DNA of 64,000 bases from NCBI RefSeq assembly GCF_002573715.1, contig NZ_PDHM01000017.1, positions 124,001 to 188,000 on the forward strand, written 5' to 3'. Shown piece by piece: positions 33,826 through 43,227 of this stretch. Every line of letters starts with the position of its first letter. Position 1 is the first letter of the stretch. Below the pieces are notes generated by a model. The model had not been told where the DNA came from. It saw only the letters and a list, made by a program, of their open reading frames with translations, and made no database searches. The stretch is from Paenibacillus sp. EZ-K15. GTDB taxonomy: Bacteria > Bacillota > Bacilli > Paenibacillales > Paenibacillaceae. Position numbers and translations under genes: made by a program.

Positions 33826-34416
33826 GAAAAACAAAGAAAAAGAAAATCGAATCGTGATATCGTACTACAAGTTGCCGCACATTTGTTTCTAACAAAAGGT
33901 TACCAGCTAACAAGCATGGATGATATCGTTGACCATTGTAAAGTTTCAAAAACAAACATTTATTATCACTTCAAAAGTAAGGAGGATTTGTTGCTACAAA
34001 TTATGAGCCAGTTTATCATTCATTATCAAGAACGGATCGACACCGTTCTTGCCCGATCGGACTTGTCCGTAACTGACAAGCTAGAAAGTCTCTTGAAAGC
34101 TATAGCTGAGGATAATACTGGAACTGATTACTTAGGAGGATGCCCATTTATTACCTTCTTTACTCAAGTTTCTAATGACTTGATCAAAGTTCAAGAAATG
34201 GTTAGGGATTTCTTCGAGCACCAAACCACTTTACTCGAAAAACTGTTATCGGAAGCCATTCAAAATAAAGAGTTACCGGAACAAACACCCATTAAACAAA
34301 CAGCAGCACTGATTATCTCCTCAATAGAAGGTGGACTGTTCCTCACCAAAGCCACAAACAACCCCTTGTTATTAAGTAATATCCTTACTTCTATAGCATT
34401 TTTGCTAAAGAAGTAA
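33823..34416 (+). CDS. TetR-family regulator, probably leaderless and autoregulated
   Basis: 197 aa from ATG 33823 (MEKQRKRKSNRDIVLQVAAH). The helix-turn-helix SMDDIVDHCKVSKTNIYYHF is clear and the C-terminal domain resembles the TetR_C group of AcrR-like proteins. No Shine-Dalgarno precedes the ATG; instead the -10 ends 6 bp before it. The operator palindrome overlaps the start codon. A second half-matching site (34432-34449) lies before the next gene, so this protein probably represses both itself and the fusion enzyme. Confidence 0.92.
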   Translation: MEKQRKRKSNRDIVLQVAAHLFLTKGYQLTSMDDIVDHCKVSKTNIYYHFKSKEDLLLQIMSQFIIHYQERIDTVLARSDLSVTDKLESLLKAIAEDNTGTDYLGGCPFITFFTQVSNDLIKVQEMVRDFFEHQTTLLEKLLSEAIQNKELPEQTPIKQTAALIISSIEGGLFLTKATNNPLLLSNILTSIAFLLKK

Positions 34417-34431
34417 TTTTTTGTCCATTAT

Positions 34432-34449
34432 TAGTACTGAACGGTACTA
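34432..34449. promoter_or_regulatory. Second TetR-type site before the fusion gene
   Basis: TAGTAC-TGAACG-GTACTA, with the same TAGTAC/GTACTA half-sites as the 28-bp palindrome at 33798, lies 23 bp before the fusion gene's start codon. Confidence 0.65.
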
Positions 34450-34472
34450 GATCGAAGGAGTAAATTTCAAAT

Positions 34473-36341
34473 ATGAATATTTTTTTGACAGGCGGGACAG
34501 GTTTTATCGGAAAGCAGATCATAAAGCTTATTCCAAAACATCATCGCATCATCGTTTTGGTTCGTTCCATGAACAAATTCAACAACTTGGTAAACTCATT
34601 CGTGTCTTCTGGACATCAAAATGTGGTTCCCGTCCTGGGCGACCTTACCCAGCCAAATCTGGGGTTAAAGGGGAATGACATACAGCTAGTTATGGATACC
34701 GATATCATTATTCATGCAGGTGGCCCTATGAATATAGAACTGGATCAAGGCACAGCAGAACGGGTCTTTCTTCAAGCCTCCAAGGAAATCGCCGCAATTG
34801 CACAATCGGTTCATCAGAAAAAAACTTTGAAGCAATTCATACACATAGTCGGATTTATGAGCCCTTATAACGAGGAGAATTTCTCAGACGATCAGACGGG
34901 CTTCCATCTAGAGAAAGCCCCACCCTATGAACAAATGAAATTCAAAGCGGATATGTATATTCGACAAACCATGCGTGATCTAGGCATACCTTTGTCTGTC
35001 GTTAACCCCGGCGTCGTAATCGGAGATTCCGTAACGGGAAAGACAGAGCAGCTCGGCGGTTTAAGTATTTTGGTCGATGCCACGAGGAGAAAACTAATGC
35101 CTCTCGTCCCTGGAGGAAAAGAATACTGGTTACCTATGGTTCATGTGGATCATGTTGCCTCTTTGGTATCTGCCTTAGTTGAGGAGGATCAGCCGGTAAA
35201 CAACACATATTTTTTGCTGGATGAGAAATATAATACGCCTAATATGAAGGAACTCGTTACAGCAATCGCAAAAGAAGTTCGTGTAAAAGCTCCTGTAGGC
35301 ATAGTTTCGCTAAAATTAATGAAAGGTTTACTTCGTTTGGGAGTAGAAAAATTAGTGAAAATCCCTGAAGCCTCTATGGAATTTATTGTAAAGCCTGATT
35401 TCCCTACAACGTCAAGTAAAGAAATAGGTGATAAACACAGTTTGAATGTATCGCTTCAACAAGCTACCTTACCTTTTGTTATTACTGACTTGGACCATCG
35501 TTTGTCCCATAAGAATTCAACCTATCCCGATAATTTTCGCAATAGCCGAGTTGGGAACTTGACTGCACTGGTAAGGGAAGGAAACGGAATACCGATCATC
35601 ATGCTCCATGGTACATTTGCTGGTGCGGATTGCTTTATTCCATTGGCAAACTCCTTGCCTCACCAACCGATTTGGCTTGTAGATCTGCCTGGTTTTGGAC
35701 GGTCACCTTATCATCACAATCCCCAAACGATGGTTGGATACATGAATTCCGTTGTTGATTTGATCCTTAGCTTTCAATCACCGGTTATCTTAATAGGACA
35801 TTCTTTTGGGGGATTGGTCGCAGCGCACGCAGCAAAACAACTTCAAGAGCGAATTAAAAAGTTAATTTTATTGCAACCTGTTTTACATCCAGCACACTAC
35901 AAATATCGCTCTTCCCATGTAACAAAGCTCTTTTTATCACTGATGAATAAATCGATGTTCAAAAGAAGGCTCTTGGCAAACGGAAGCTTTTTGAATGAGA
36001 AGGAGATCCCCGATTCCTATTTAGATTACGTGATGGAAGATTTGCAGTCGCCTCGAGTTAGAACATCTACTTCGGAAGTAATGTCAGCTATTTCAAACCC
36101 CCATTCGATTCAAGCGAATCCTGACGGGATTGATTTGAACAAGCTAAACATCCTTTGGGGAGATAAAGATTTGGAGTATTCTGTTCCGAATGAATGGAGC
36201 CGCAATCCAATCACTCACTTACCGTTAGGACATCAGTTCCCCATTTCCCACCCGGAAATAACTGCACAATGGATTCAAAAATGGATTCAAAAAACTGCTA
36301 CTAACGATCAAGAAAATGAGATAACCTTTGATAGCCTTTAA
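34473..36341 (+). CDS. Fusion of an SDR/epimerase-like domain and an alpha/beta hydrolase
   Basis: 622 aa with GAAGGAG upstream. Residues 1-~320 are an extended SDR (TGGTGFIG at 6-13; YEQMK with catalytic Tyr 152 and Lys 156), like NAD-dependent epimerases and fatty-acyl reductase domains. Residues ~365-610 are a complete alpha/beta hydrolase (MLHGTFAGAD, nucleophile GHSFGG with Ser 444, Asp in WGDKD, His in LGHQF). The linker is short. Both active sites look intact, so a two-step reaction (for example ester cleavage plus carbonyl reduction) is plausible. Cotranscribed with or controlled by the preceding TetR. Confidence 0.88.
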   Translation: MNIFLTGGTGFIGKQIIKLIPKHHRIIVLVRSMNKFNNLVNSFVSSGHQNVVPVLGDLTQPNLGLKGNDIQLVMDTDIIIHAGGPMNIELDQGTAERVFLQASKEIAAIAQSVHQKKTLKQFIHIVGFMSPYNEENFSDDQTGFHLEKAPPYEQMKFKADMYIRQTMRDLGIPLSVVNPGVVIGDSVTGKTEQLGGLSILVDATRRKLMPLVPGGKEYWLPMVHVDHVASLVSALVEEDQPVNNTYFLLDEKYNTPNMKELVTAIAKEVRVKAPVGIVSLKLMKGLLRLGVEKLVKIPEASMEFIVKPDFPTTSSKEIGDKHSLNVSLQQATLPFVITDLDHRLSHKNSTYPDNFRNSRVGNLTALVREGNGIPIIMLHGTFAGADCFIPLANSLPHQPIWLVDLPGFGRSPYHHNPQTMVGYMNSVVDLILSFQSPVILIGHSFGGLVAAHAAKQLQERIKKLILLQPVLHPAHYKYRSSHVTKLFLSLMNKSMFKRRLLANGSFLNEKEIPDSYLDYVMEDLQSPRVRTSTSEVMSAISNPHSIQANPDGIDLNKLNILWGDKDLEYSVPNEWSRNPITHLPLGHQFPISHPEITAQWIQKWIQKTATNDQENEITFDSL

Positions 36342-36477
36342 GATGAACGTATACATCTTATTCTTACCTCCATGCGAAACTGGACTTTAGTCGAGGTCTG
36401 CTACCTCCTGCAGTCTGTTTCGAAACACGGAGATATTCGTTACAATATAGCCAAGTATTTTTGAGGAGCGATTGATC

Positions 36478-37224
36478 ATGAATTACGAACATAAAGTACA
36501 GAGGGAAATTGCCGACTGGGAACATAAAATGTTCAAACCGCCAGGTTGGCTGGAAAAAACATCGAAAACCATCGGCAATCGGATCAATCATTTGATTCCC
36601 CCGAAGGTGCACAGCATCATTACGACCACCATTCGATCAATCGTTCGCACGGCATTGTTCGGTGCGGAATATACGCCAAGTCGCAGGGTGGAGCGTACAC
36701 TGGAACTGGAGGCTGCCGATCAAGAAGCAAAAGAGTTGTTTGCCCTGTACCAAAAAATCGCGGTTGCCGAGGGCGCTGGAACAGGGGCTGGCGGCATTAT
36801 GCTTAGCATGGTGGACTTTCCAGCTTTAATTGCGATCAAGATGAAATATTTGTTTGAGCTGGCCCATGTTTACGGTTATGACACTAAACACTTCTCCGAG
36901 CGGGTATTCATTCTCAAGGTATTTCAAATGACGTTTTCGGGTCCGGAAAACCGTGCGAAGTTGCTCCATTCCATCAAGCATTGGCATATGGAAAAGGAAC
37001 AATGGCACTCCGATGCCGATTACGCCAAGAATATGGACTGGGAGACATTTCAGATCGAGTATCGCGACGCCATGGACTTTCGGAAAATGCTGCAGATGGT
37101 GCCCGGGATCGGCGCTATTGCAGGCGCATGGGCAAATTACAGCATTCTTGAGGAATTGCGTGAATTCGCTATGAACGCTTACCGCCTCCGCAGATTGCAT
37201 GATGATTTCGTGGTTATGGATTGA
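36478..37224 (+). CDS. EcsC-family protein
   Basis: 248 aa from ATG 36478 (GAGGAG, 9 nt). The region EGAGTGAGGIMLSMVDFPALIAIK, with Gly/Ala-rich amphipathic stretches, and the C-terminal MVPGIGAIAGAWANYSILEE identify the EcsC family, a peripheral membrane group named after the third gene of the B. subtilis ecs locus. Biochemical role unknown. It is not next to an ABC transporter here. A terminator follows at 37276. Cotranscription with the fusion gene 136 bp upstream is possible. Confidence 0.88.
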   Translation: MNYEHKVQREIADWEHKMFKPPGWLEKTSKTIGNRINHLIPPKVHSIITTTIRSIVRTALFGAEYTPSRRVERTLELEAADQEAKELFALYQKIAVAEGAGTGAGGIMLSMVDFPALIAIKMKYLFELAHVYGYDTKHFSERVFILKVFQMTFSGPENRAKLLHSIKHWHMEKEQWHSDADYAKNMDWETFQIEYRDAMDFRKMLQMVPGIGAIAGAWANYSILEELREFAMNAYRLRRLHDDFVVMD

Positions 37225-37275
37225 TCCTCTCTGTCGTCATATACATCCAAGGAACATCGTTGCTTGGGAAACAAC

Positions 37276-37309
37276 AAAGTCAGCTAATCCATATGATTAG
37301 CTGACTTTT
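37276..37309 (+). terminator. Terminator after the EcsC gene
   Basis: AAAGTCAGCTAATC and GATTAGCTGACTTT form a 14-bp perfect stem with a 5-nt loop, then a T. Confidence 0.9.
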
Positions 37310-37505
37310 GGTTTGCCTTCAATTGTCATTACTTCGCGATGAATGCGCCACATCCGAAATTGCGAACCCCATCCCGAAATTCCAATACTACTATATTTTG
37401 GTAAACGAGATTATAATCCTTTTGTAACCGCAAAACAAAGGAGGGATGCCGTTTCAAACCCAATTGCGAAGTTGATTTTATCCCCATTCTAAAGGAGGAA
37501 CTCTG

Positions 37506-38855
37506 ATGATGCGAAAGAGAATGCCTTACCTGCTGATCCTGTCGTTGCTGCTGACCTCTTGTTTCATCTTCGGTACGAAAGCCGAAGCTGCAGACTATAC
37601 GCAGGGCGTCGAATTATCCGGAAGCGCAGCCACCGTATGGTTCAAATCCACCGTCAATACGAATTGGGTCGATGTCCATTATAAAGTGAACGGCGGAGAA
37701 CAGCAGAATCTCAGAATGGCTTACAACGCTAGCAAATCCCGATATGAACAGGCCATCTCAGGCATTGCCACCGGCCACGTGATTGCGTATTCTTTTACTT
37801 ACAATAACGGAACCCCAGCCTACGACACCGGTGTCTTTACTTACACCGCCGGTTCCATTCCACCTCCCTCTTCTTCCGGCTCCATTTATGACATTCATCC
37901 ATCCTCGATCCCCATGCCGCCAAACGGCGCCGTTTCGGTGAAGATCATGAACGGGACCAATGGTGCTTATACCGACCAGCAAATATACTGGGGCGTTCTC
38001 GGCATCAATCCCGTTAACAATCAGTGGAGCTATCTGGACCTGAGTGGCAATCTGATCCCCATCTCCAGCGCCTTGAATGATGCGCCAGGACATCTAACCA
38101 AGAACGGTATCAACTACGCCAACATTTATCACAAGGTCAGCGATGCTTCCTGGGTCACCTTGCCCCGGATCACGTCGGGTCGAATGTTCCTTAGCGTTGG
38201 CACTCCAATGTACATGAAGACCTATAACGATGGATTCGCCGGCCCCGATCTGAACAATCCGACCGATCCAAACCGCGATATCTATTTCGATTTCGTCGAA
38301 TTCACGATTGACGCGGCTGGCTATCACGGCAATACGACACGTGTCGACGGATTCGGTTTTCCAATCCAGCATCGACTGATCAACAAATCTGGTTCCTTCG
38401 ATCAGACCGTGGGTGAATTCGAATCCGAGACCCGAAACGGAATCTTCGCCAAATTCCAGACCGAAGTTCCGGCCGCCTTCAAATCGCTGGCCACAATTCA
38501 AGCGCCTTATCGCATCGTCGCGCCGATTCACGGTTCTTTCGCACAAGGTGGCGTTAATGCCAACTATTTCGGCGGGTACGCTCCATACAGTACACAGGAT
38601 ATTTTCCGATGCGACGGCGCTTTAACGGATGCGGCAACCTGTGCAGCCATCAATCGCCATGTATATACGACTAATGACTGGAATAACGTGTCGAATTACT
38701 ATCAGGCTGCACCTGCCAATTATTACGCTAAATTCTGGCACGACCACAGCATTAACCGTTTGGCCTACGGGTTTCCATATGACGATGTCAACGGCCAGGC
38801 CGCTTACCTTGAAGTGGGCGATCCGAAAGGCCTGATCATCCGTATAGGCTGGTAA
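37506..38855 (+). CDS. Secreted GH64 endo-beta-1,3-glucanase with N-terminal CBM56-like module
   Basis: 449 aa behind AAAGGAGG. A signal peptide (MMRKRMPYLLILSLLL..., likely cut after KAEA) is followed by a ~95-residue CBM56-like beta-1,3-glucan-binding module (WVDVHYKVNGGEQQNLRM), a Pro/Ser linker near residue 118, and the thaumatin-like GH64 catalytic domain (VKIMNGTNGAYTDQQIYWGV... YFDFVEFTIDA). It cleaves beta-1,3-glucan such as curdlan or fungal walls, typical of soil Paenibacillus. An LTSC tetrad in the signal region could also serve as a lipobox. Local GC is higher than in the neighbours. Confidence 0.93.
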   Translation: MMRKRMPYLLILSLLLTSCFIFGTKAEAADYTQGVELSGSAATVWFKSTVNTNWVDVHYKVNGGEQQNLRMAYNASKSRYEQAISGIATGHVIAYSFTYNNGTPAYDTGVFTYTAGSIPPPSSSGSIYDIHPSSIPMPPNGAVSVKIMNGTNGAYTDQQIYWGVLGINPVNNQWSYLDLSGNLIPISSALNDAPGHLTKNGINYANIYHKVSDASWVTLPRITSGRMFLSVGTPMYMKTYNDGFAGPDLNNPTDPNRDIYFDFVEFTIDAAGYHGNTTRVDGFGFPIQHRLINKSGSFDQTVGEFESETRNGIFAKFQTEVPAAFKSLATIQAPYRIVAPIHGSFAQGGVNANYFGGYAPYSTQDIFRCDGALTDAATCAAINRHVYTTNDWNNVSNYYQAAPANYYAKFWHDHSINRLAYGFPYDDVNGQAAYLEVGDPKGLIIRIGW

Positions 38856-39042
38856 ATCTTCCGTGATCGCTAAAGCGTTGGAAATCGCCGATAGGCAAAA
38901 AGAAACGCCGCCTTGGTATGAATGAAGTTTCCTGTTTCCTGTCTAGTAGACCAATGTTGATCAACATCAGGCATCCATCTAATCGGCAAGTATATAAGTT
39001 TTTGTCTACCGACAGTTGATAAATTCAATCTTCAATTATAAA
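38856..39042. other. Intergenic region
   Basis: Up to the shared terminator at 39043 (and on to 39179) I see only a TGTTGATCAACA palindrome at about 38953-38964 and no gene. Confidence 0.5.
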
Positions 39043-39075
39043 CAAAAACGATGCCACAAAGTCATCGTTTTTGTT
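39043..39075 (+). terminator. Terminator of the GH64 gene
   Basis: AAAAACGATG and CATCGTTTTT pair around an 9-nt loop, with a T-rich tail; convergent with the DHA2 exporter. Confidence 0.75.
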
Positions 39076-39179
39076 TTTTAACTATCAAGAGGTTGCATAA
39101 GTCCCACTGTTTACGCTTTAGTTGAAAAACAGCAGTCATTACTCTGGTTAGCCATCTCTTCAGTTTTGTTGAACCACGA

Positions 39180-40628
39180 TTACATAGCTTTCGGAACGTT
39201 TGATGAATCTGTCTGTTTAGGCGAACGGATAAACATCAAGGCTAATATCGCACCCGCAAAAGCAACGATTCCAGACCAAAGGAAAGCTTGCTGAAAACCA
39301 TGATTAAGAGCTGCCACAGGATCAGAATCTGATATGGAAGCCGTAGTTGATGCAGCGATCGCTACCATGATAGCAAGGCTTATAGCTGATCCTATCTGAT
39401 AGCTTGTGTTAGCGAGTCCAGATGCAAGCCCCGCTTCTTCAGGCTTAGCTCCCGACATAGCAGCCATCATAGAAGGAATATAGGCTAAAGACATTCCGAG
39501 AGCACCTAAAAGTGAAGCTGGAAGTACATTGATAAGGAAACTGCCATCCACAGGCGTATTGGTTGAGAACAAGAGCATTGAGCCTCCAAGGGCAATCAAT
39601 CCAATCACAATGTTTGCTTTTATACCGAATTTACCGATCAATTTGCCCGTAATAACGATCATGAAGATAGCAATCAAAATCGTCATCGGAAGCAGACCAA
39701 CCCCTCCGGCGAAAGCTGAAAACTTGAGTACCTGCTGCATATACAGGTTCAGGAAATACCATAACGGTATCCAACCACCAGATAACATGATAAGCGCAAT
39801 ATTGCCGGCAGCCAGGTTAGGCGCCTTAAAGATTCGAAGGGGTACAAGCGGTTCCTTTTTGATTAGCTGAATGATGAGGAAAAGGATAAACAATATAACC
39901 CCAGCGATAAGTGTCCACACGGTGATCGGTGCGCCCCAGCCGTTATGTTCTGCCGTTACGATGCCGTAAACGATTAGAACCAATGATGCTGTGACCGAGA
40001 TGGATCCTGCTATATCGATGCTTCCTTTTCTACGTATACCTTTTGCTAAAAGACCAGGAGATAAAAGTAAGGCGACAATCCCGACAGGTACATTAATTAA
40101 GAAGGTCCATTGCCAACTTAACCACTCCGTTATAACACCACCCAGAAATACCCCTGCTGATCCTCCAGCAGCTGCCGAAGCACCCCAGAAACCCAGTGCT
40201 TTCCCCAATTCTTTAGGATTTCCACTGAACAACATCATCACGATGGTTAGAGCTGAAGGTGCTATTAAGGCGGAACCGAATCCTTGCAGTGCACGACCGA
40301 TGTTTAGTGACTCTTCGTTCCATGCAAAACCAGCGAGTAAGGATGCTACTGTGAGAATCATAAAACCCCACATGAACATGCGCCGTTGTCCAAAGAGGTC
40401 TGATAATCGGCCCCCTAGTAGTAAGAGCCCCCCGAAGAAAATCACATAAGCGTTAAAGACCCACTGTAAACTTTCCTGAGTATATCCAAGCGCTTCTTTG
40501 ATTGCTGGCAATGCAACTCCGATAATCGATGTATCCATAATCACCATAAAATTCGCAAGACATAACAATGCTAGTGCCATCCATCGTCTTGGATCTGCTT
40601 GTGAAAGAACCTGCCCTTGTTTTGACAT
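39180..40628 (-). CDS. DHA2-family (EmrB/QacA-like) multidrug MFS transporter
   Basis: 482 aa from ATG 40628 (AAAGGAGG, 11 nt; nine upstream codons without a site removed). The first helix NFMVIMDTSIIGVALPAI is motif D of drug:proton antiporters of the 14-helix DHA2 type. GGRLSDLFGQRRMFMWG is motif A, and GGVITEWLSWQWTFLINVP is motif C-like. It should export drugs or toxic organics. A CsoR/FrmR-like operator lies about 125 bp upstream, with no repressor gene in view. Confidence 0.93.
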   Translation of the reverse strand: MSKQGQVLSQADPRRWMALALLCLANFMVIMDTSIIGVALPAIKEALGYTQESLQWVFNAYVIFFGGLLLLGGRLSDLFGQRRMFMWGFMILTVASLLAGFAWNEESLNIGRALQGFGSALIAPSALTIVMMLFSGNPKELGKALGFWGASAAAGGSAGVFLGGVITEWLSWQWTFLINVPVGIVALLLSPGLLAKGIRRKGSIDIAGSISVTASLVLIVYGIVTAEHNGWGAPITVWTLIAGVILFILFLIIQLIKKEPLVPLRIFKAPNLAAGNIALIMLSGGWIPLWYFLNLYMQQVLKFSAFAGGVGLLPMTILIAIFMIVITGKLIGKFGIKANIVIGLIALGGSMLLFSTNTPVDGSFLINVLPASLLGALGMSLAYIPSMMAAMSGAKPEEAGLASGLANTSYQIGSAISLAIMVAIAASTTASISDSDPVAALNHGFQQAFLWSGIVAFAGAILALMFIRSPKQTDSSNVPKAM

Positions 40629-40751
40629 TTTGAATTTAACCTCCTTTAGCTTCATATCACCAGGTTCTATTGATCCAATAAATTAACCCTCGCGACGGCC
40701 GCCTAAGAGAGAGTTAATTTAAGACCATCATTTACCGGCGAATTCGTATTT

Positions 40752-40776
40752 ATAGTATACCCCCCTATCCTATACT
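40752..40776. promoter_or_regulatory. CsoR/FrmR-type operator candidate before the MFS exporter
   Basis: ATAGTATA-CCCCCC-TATCC-TATACT: AT-rich inverted arms around a C/G tract is the layout of CsoR/FrmR-family operators (formaldehyde or metal sensors). It lies upstream of the DHA2 gene. The protein that binds is not in the window. Confidence 0.5.
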
Positions 40777-40825
40777 GTCAATAAAATTATTTCTTCAAGT
40801 AATAATTTTTCCAAATGGTGATGAC

Positions 40826-40858
40826 AAAAAAAAGCGCAGAACAATAAGTTCTGCGCTT
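40826..40858 (-). terminator. Terminator of the VOC pseudogene
   Basis: AGCGCAGAAC and GTTCTGCGCT form a perfect stem; T-run on the minus strand. Confidence 0.85.
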
Positions 40859-40939
40859 ACCAATTGTATTTAGTCGATGCTGCAAGCCCTTGATCTTTCA
40901 TACAATTTGTTCGAGCTGGCGCATATGGAAGTCAGATTC

Positions 40940-41894
40940 TCAACCTTGTCTGAAAATGAGAGTGATTCCAAGGAGCGAAGCGCTTGGTACAAAAATATCT
41001 CCTCCCGCCGTCTCGATCACAGGAAATCCTTTCGATTCAAGATGCAGCCGAGTGACAGAAAGGTCATACACTTTTACCACATATCCAACAAATCCCGGTA
41101 AAGAAGGGAGCGCTTCTCCCGGAAGCAAATCGGTTAAATGAGACTTTGAAATGATCGTAATGCCTCCACCACCAAGATCAAATCCAATTGCCTTCCCTTC
41201 TGTTTGCGGCTCAACTCCTAAATAAAGTCGATACCGCTCCACACCTGCATCAAGCTCTCCATCCTCGACGCACAAGATTGTTTCGACTAACTCGATTGCC
41301 CCATTCGGATGATCCGTATGAATCTTTGTTTTCAATACATCCGATGGGGGATTTTCGGCAAATGCCAACCGTCCTTCGGACACTTGGTCGTCATCGACTT
41401 CCAATAAACGTACAGGAACCAGTTGAGTACCGGTCATCGTCTCCACTGGACGTTGTACGGTATTGACACCTCCGTGTTCGACTCTTCCCTGCTCCAGACG
41501 AGCCGCAGAAGTGATTGCATCAAAAGTGGAGAAGACCAAAATATGCGTTCCCTCGAAACGGGCGAGACATCCAGAGATCGTCGCAACCATACGTTTGATC
41601 GAAGCTATAATTCGAGATCTTACGGCCGGAGGAGTCGAAAGCGGTATAAGATGGGCGTCGTCGGGAATTCTCCCCCCTTCCTGCACAATCGTTCGATTTC
41701 AATAAAATTGTCGACAAAATCGTATGAGCATTAGCTGCTCCAAACGGTTTAGGTGCCTCCCCTTCTTGTTCTGCCATCATCGGATACGCCGGCGGCGTGC
41801 ATACGAAGCCTAGCTTACGGTACAACTCCAATGCTGCCTCCATATCTTGGACAACATGCCCGACATGATGAATTTTGTCAATTTCAGTACCCAT
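40940..41894 (-). pseudogene. Two-domain VOC/glyoxalase-like protein, frameshifted
   Basis: Start ATG 41894, 7 nt after AAGGAGG. The first frame reads MGTEIDKIHHVGHVVQDMEAALELYRKLGF and on to AANAHTILST (about residue 60), then loses the frame near 41690-41720. Another frame carries the remaining ~245 residues (GGRIPDDAHLIPLSTPP ... FVPSASLLGITLIFRQG). The whole would be ~310 aa, a metal-dependent dioxygenase-like protein. More than one indel seems needed in the bad stretch, so a real lesion is likely; an internal GTG could still make the C-terminal part. Confidence 0.85.
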
Positions 41895-41953
41895 CATACA
41901 ACCTCCTTATCATTTAATATATTCAAACAACCACGATATAGCTGAACGCCATT

Positions 41954-42478
41954 TCATTGTTGCATGCATGCAATGGTCATGATAAAGTCCTTCTGTTCTT
42001 CATCCCCCATATAGAAAGAATGGATTCCAGTTTGAACAAACCCCGTGTTCTTATAAAAAGCAATAGCATTTTCATTTCGTTCCCACACGCCTAACCAGAC
42101 GTTCTTTTTATTACGTTCCATCGCTATTTCCATGGCTTTATTCAGCAAAAACTTGCCAAGCCCATGTTTTTGAAATTTGCCCTTAATATATATTCTCTCG
42201 ATTTCAAGCGAATCACTACCCATCATTTCAGTTTGAGCATCATGGGTGTTTACCTTTAAATATCCGGCGATTTCCCTATTAAAATAAATAAAATAGAACT
42301 CCGAAGAACTATTGCATATCTCTTTTTTCAATTGGTTTAAGTTAAATGCTCTTTCTAAATAGGCTTTCATATTTTCAGGTGAATTTTGATCCTTAAATGT
42401 CTCATTAAATGTTTCAACACTAATATCTTGAAGTATGGCTAGGTCGTCTAACGAGCATTTTCTTATTTTTAGTGTCAA
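41954..42478 (-). CDS. GNAT-family N-acetyltransferase (PaiA-like)
   Basis: 174 aa from TTG 42478, 9 nt after GGAGG. IERIYIKGKFQKHGLGKFLLNK is the acetyl-CoA-binding motif A, and VWLGVWERNENAIAFYKNTGF is motif B. The sequence resembles PaiA, a polyamine N-acetyltransferase; other small amines are possible. It sits downstream of a MarR gene in the same direction (24-bp gap) and is probably in its operon. Confidence 0.88.
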   Translation of the reverse strand: MTLKIRKCSLDDLAILQDISVETFNETFKDQNSPENMKAYLERAFNLNQLKKEICNSSSEFYFIYFNREIAGYLKVNTHDAQTEMMGSDSLEIERIYIKGKFQKHGLGKFLLNKAMEIAMERNKKNVWLGVWERNENAIAFYKNTGFVQTGIHSFYMGDEEQKDFIMTIACMQQ

Positions 42479-42502
42479 TTGGTTTCTCCTCCCTTTAATA
42501 AT

Positions 42503-42955
42503 TCAATACAATCTTTTGTTGCCCTTTTTTACAAACTCCCAGTCTTTTTCTACGTTTTTTCTGACCCTCTGCAGGAGATTCAACATGGTTTCTGCTTCGC
42601 TTTCGGAAAATCCCTCTAGTGCAACCCTATTGGAATAATCATGTTCTCTTTTTATAAAAGGATACACACGTTCCCCTTTCTCAGTTGGAAAGAGTTTTTT
42701 GATTTTTCTATTATGTTGATCTTCTTTCTTTTCAATAAAGCCATGAAGTTCAAGCTTTTTTATAGCACGGGCTGCGGTTGTTCGATCTACTTTTATCATT
42801 TCAGCTAACTTCTCTTGAATGATTCCTGGGTTTTCGCATACTCGCACAAGGTACAAATACTGTCCTTTTGTCAGGTCATATTCTTTAAATTCTATATTGC
42901 TTATGGAATCTAATGCCCTTGCGATCATGCCAATCTCACGAAGAATTCCCTTCAT
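42503..42955 (-). CDS. MarR-family transcriptional regulator
   Basis: 150 aa from ATG 42955 (AAGGGAG, 7 nt). GIIQEKLAEMIKVDRTTAARAIKKLE is the recognition helix region and the wing has EDQHNRKIKKLF. It heads a probable operon with the GNAT gene. Two copies of TTGTA-NN-TGCAA lie upstream (42983-42994 and 43026-43037), apparently its operators. Confidence 0.92.
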   Translation of the reverse strand: MKGILREIGMIARALDSISNIEFKEYDLTKGQYLYLVRVCENPGIIQEKLAEMIKVDRTTAARAIKKLELHGFIEKKEDQHNRKIKKLFPTEKGERVYPFIKREHDYSNRVALEGFSESEAETMLNLLQRVRKNVEKDWEFVKKGNKRLY

Positions 42956-42982
42956 ACATTGACTCCCTTGTTCTTATTTATG

Positions 42983-43037
42983 TTGTAAATGCAATAAAAC
43001 GCATGTTTATTTTAATATAACAATGTTGTATTTGCAA
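42983..43037. promoter_or_regulatory. Two repeated MarR-type sites
   Basis: TTGTAAATGCAA (42983-42994) and TTGTATTTGCAA (43026-43037), the same dyad twice, flank the likely promoter of the MarR-GNAT unit. Confidence 0.55.
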
Positions 43038-43227
43038 CAAAAAATGATGATAAAGAGATCCATTAAGTAAAGTGACCAGTATAGATTGATTTACTCGACT
43101 TATTATGCGCATTGACCTCCGACTGCGAAGGACAGGCGTTTGTTGGTTGCGATACATAAACAAACGACCACTTCCATGAAATGTTCTTCATCGAAATGGT
43201 CGCTAGATTGAAACTGCAATCGAATAC

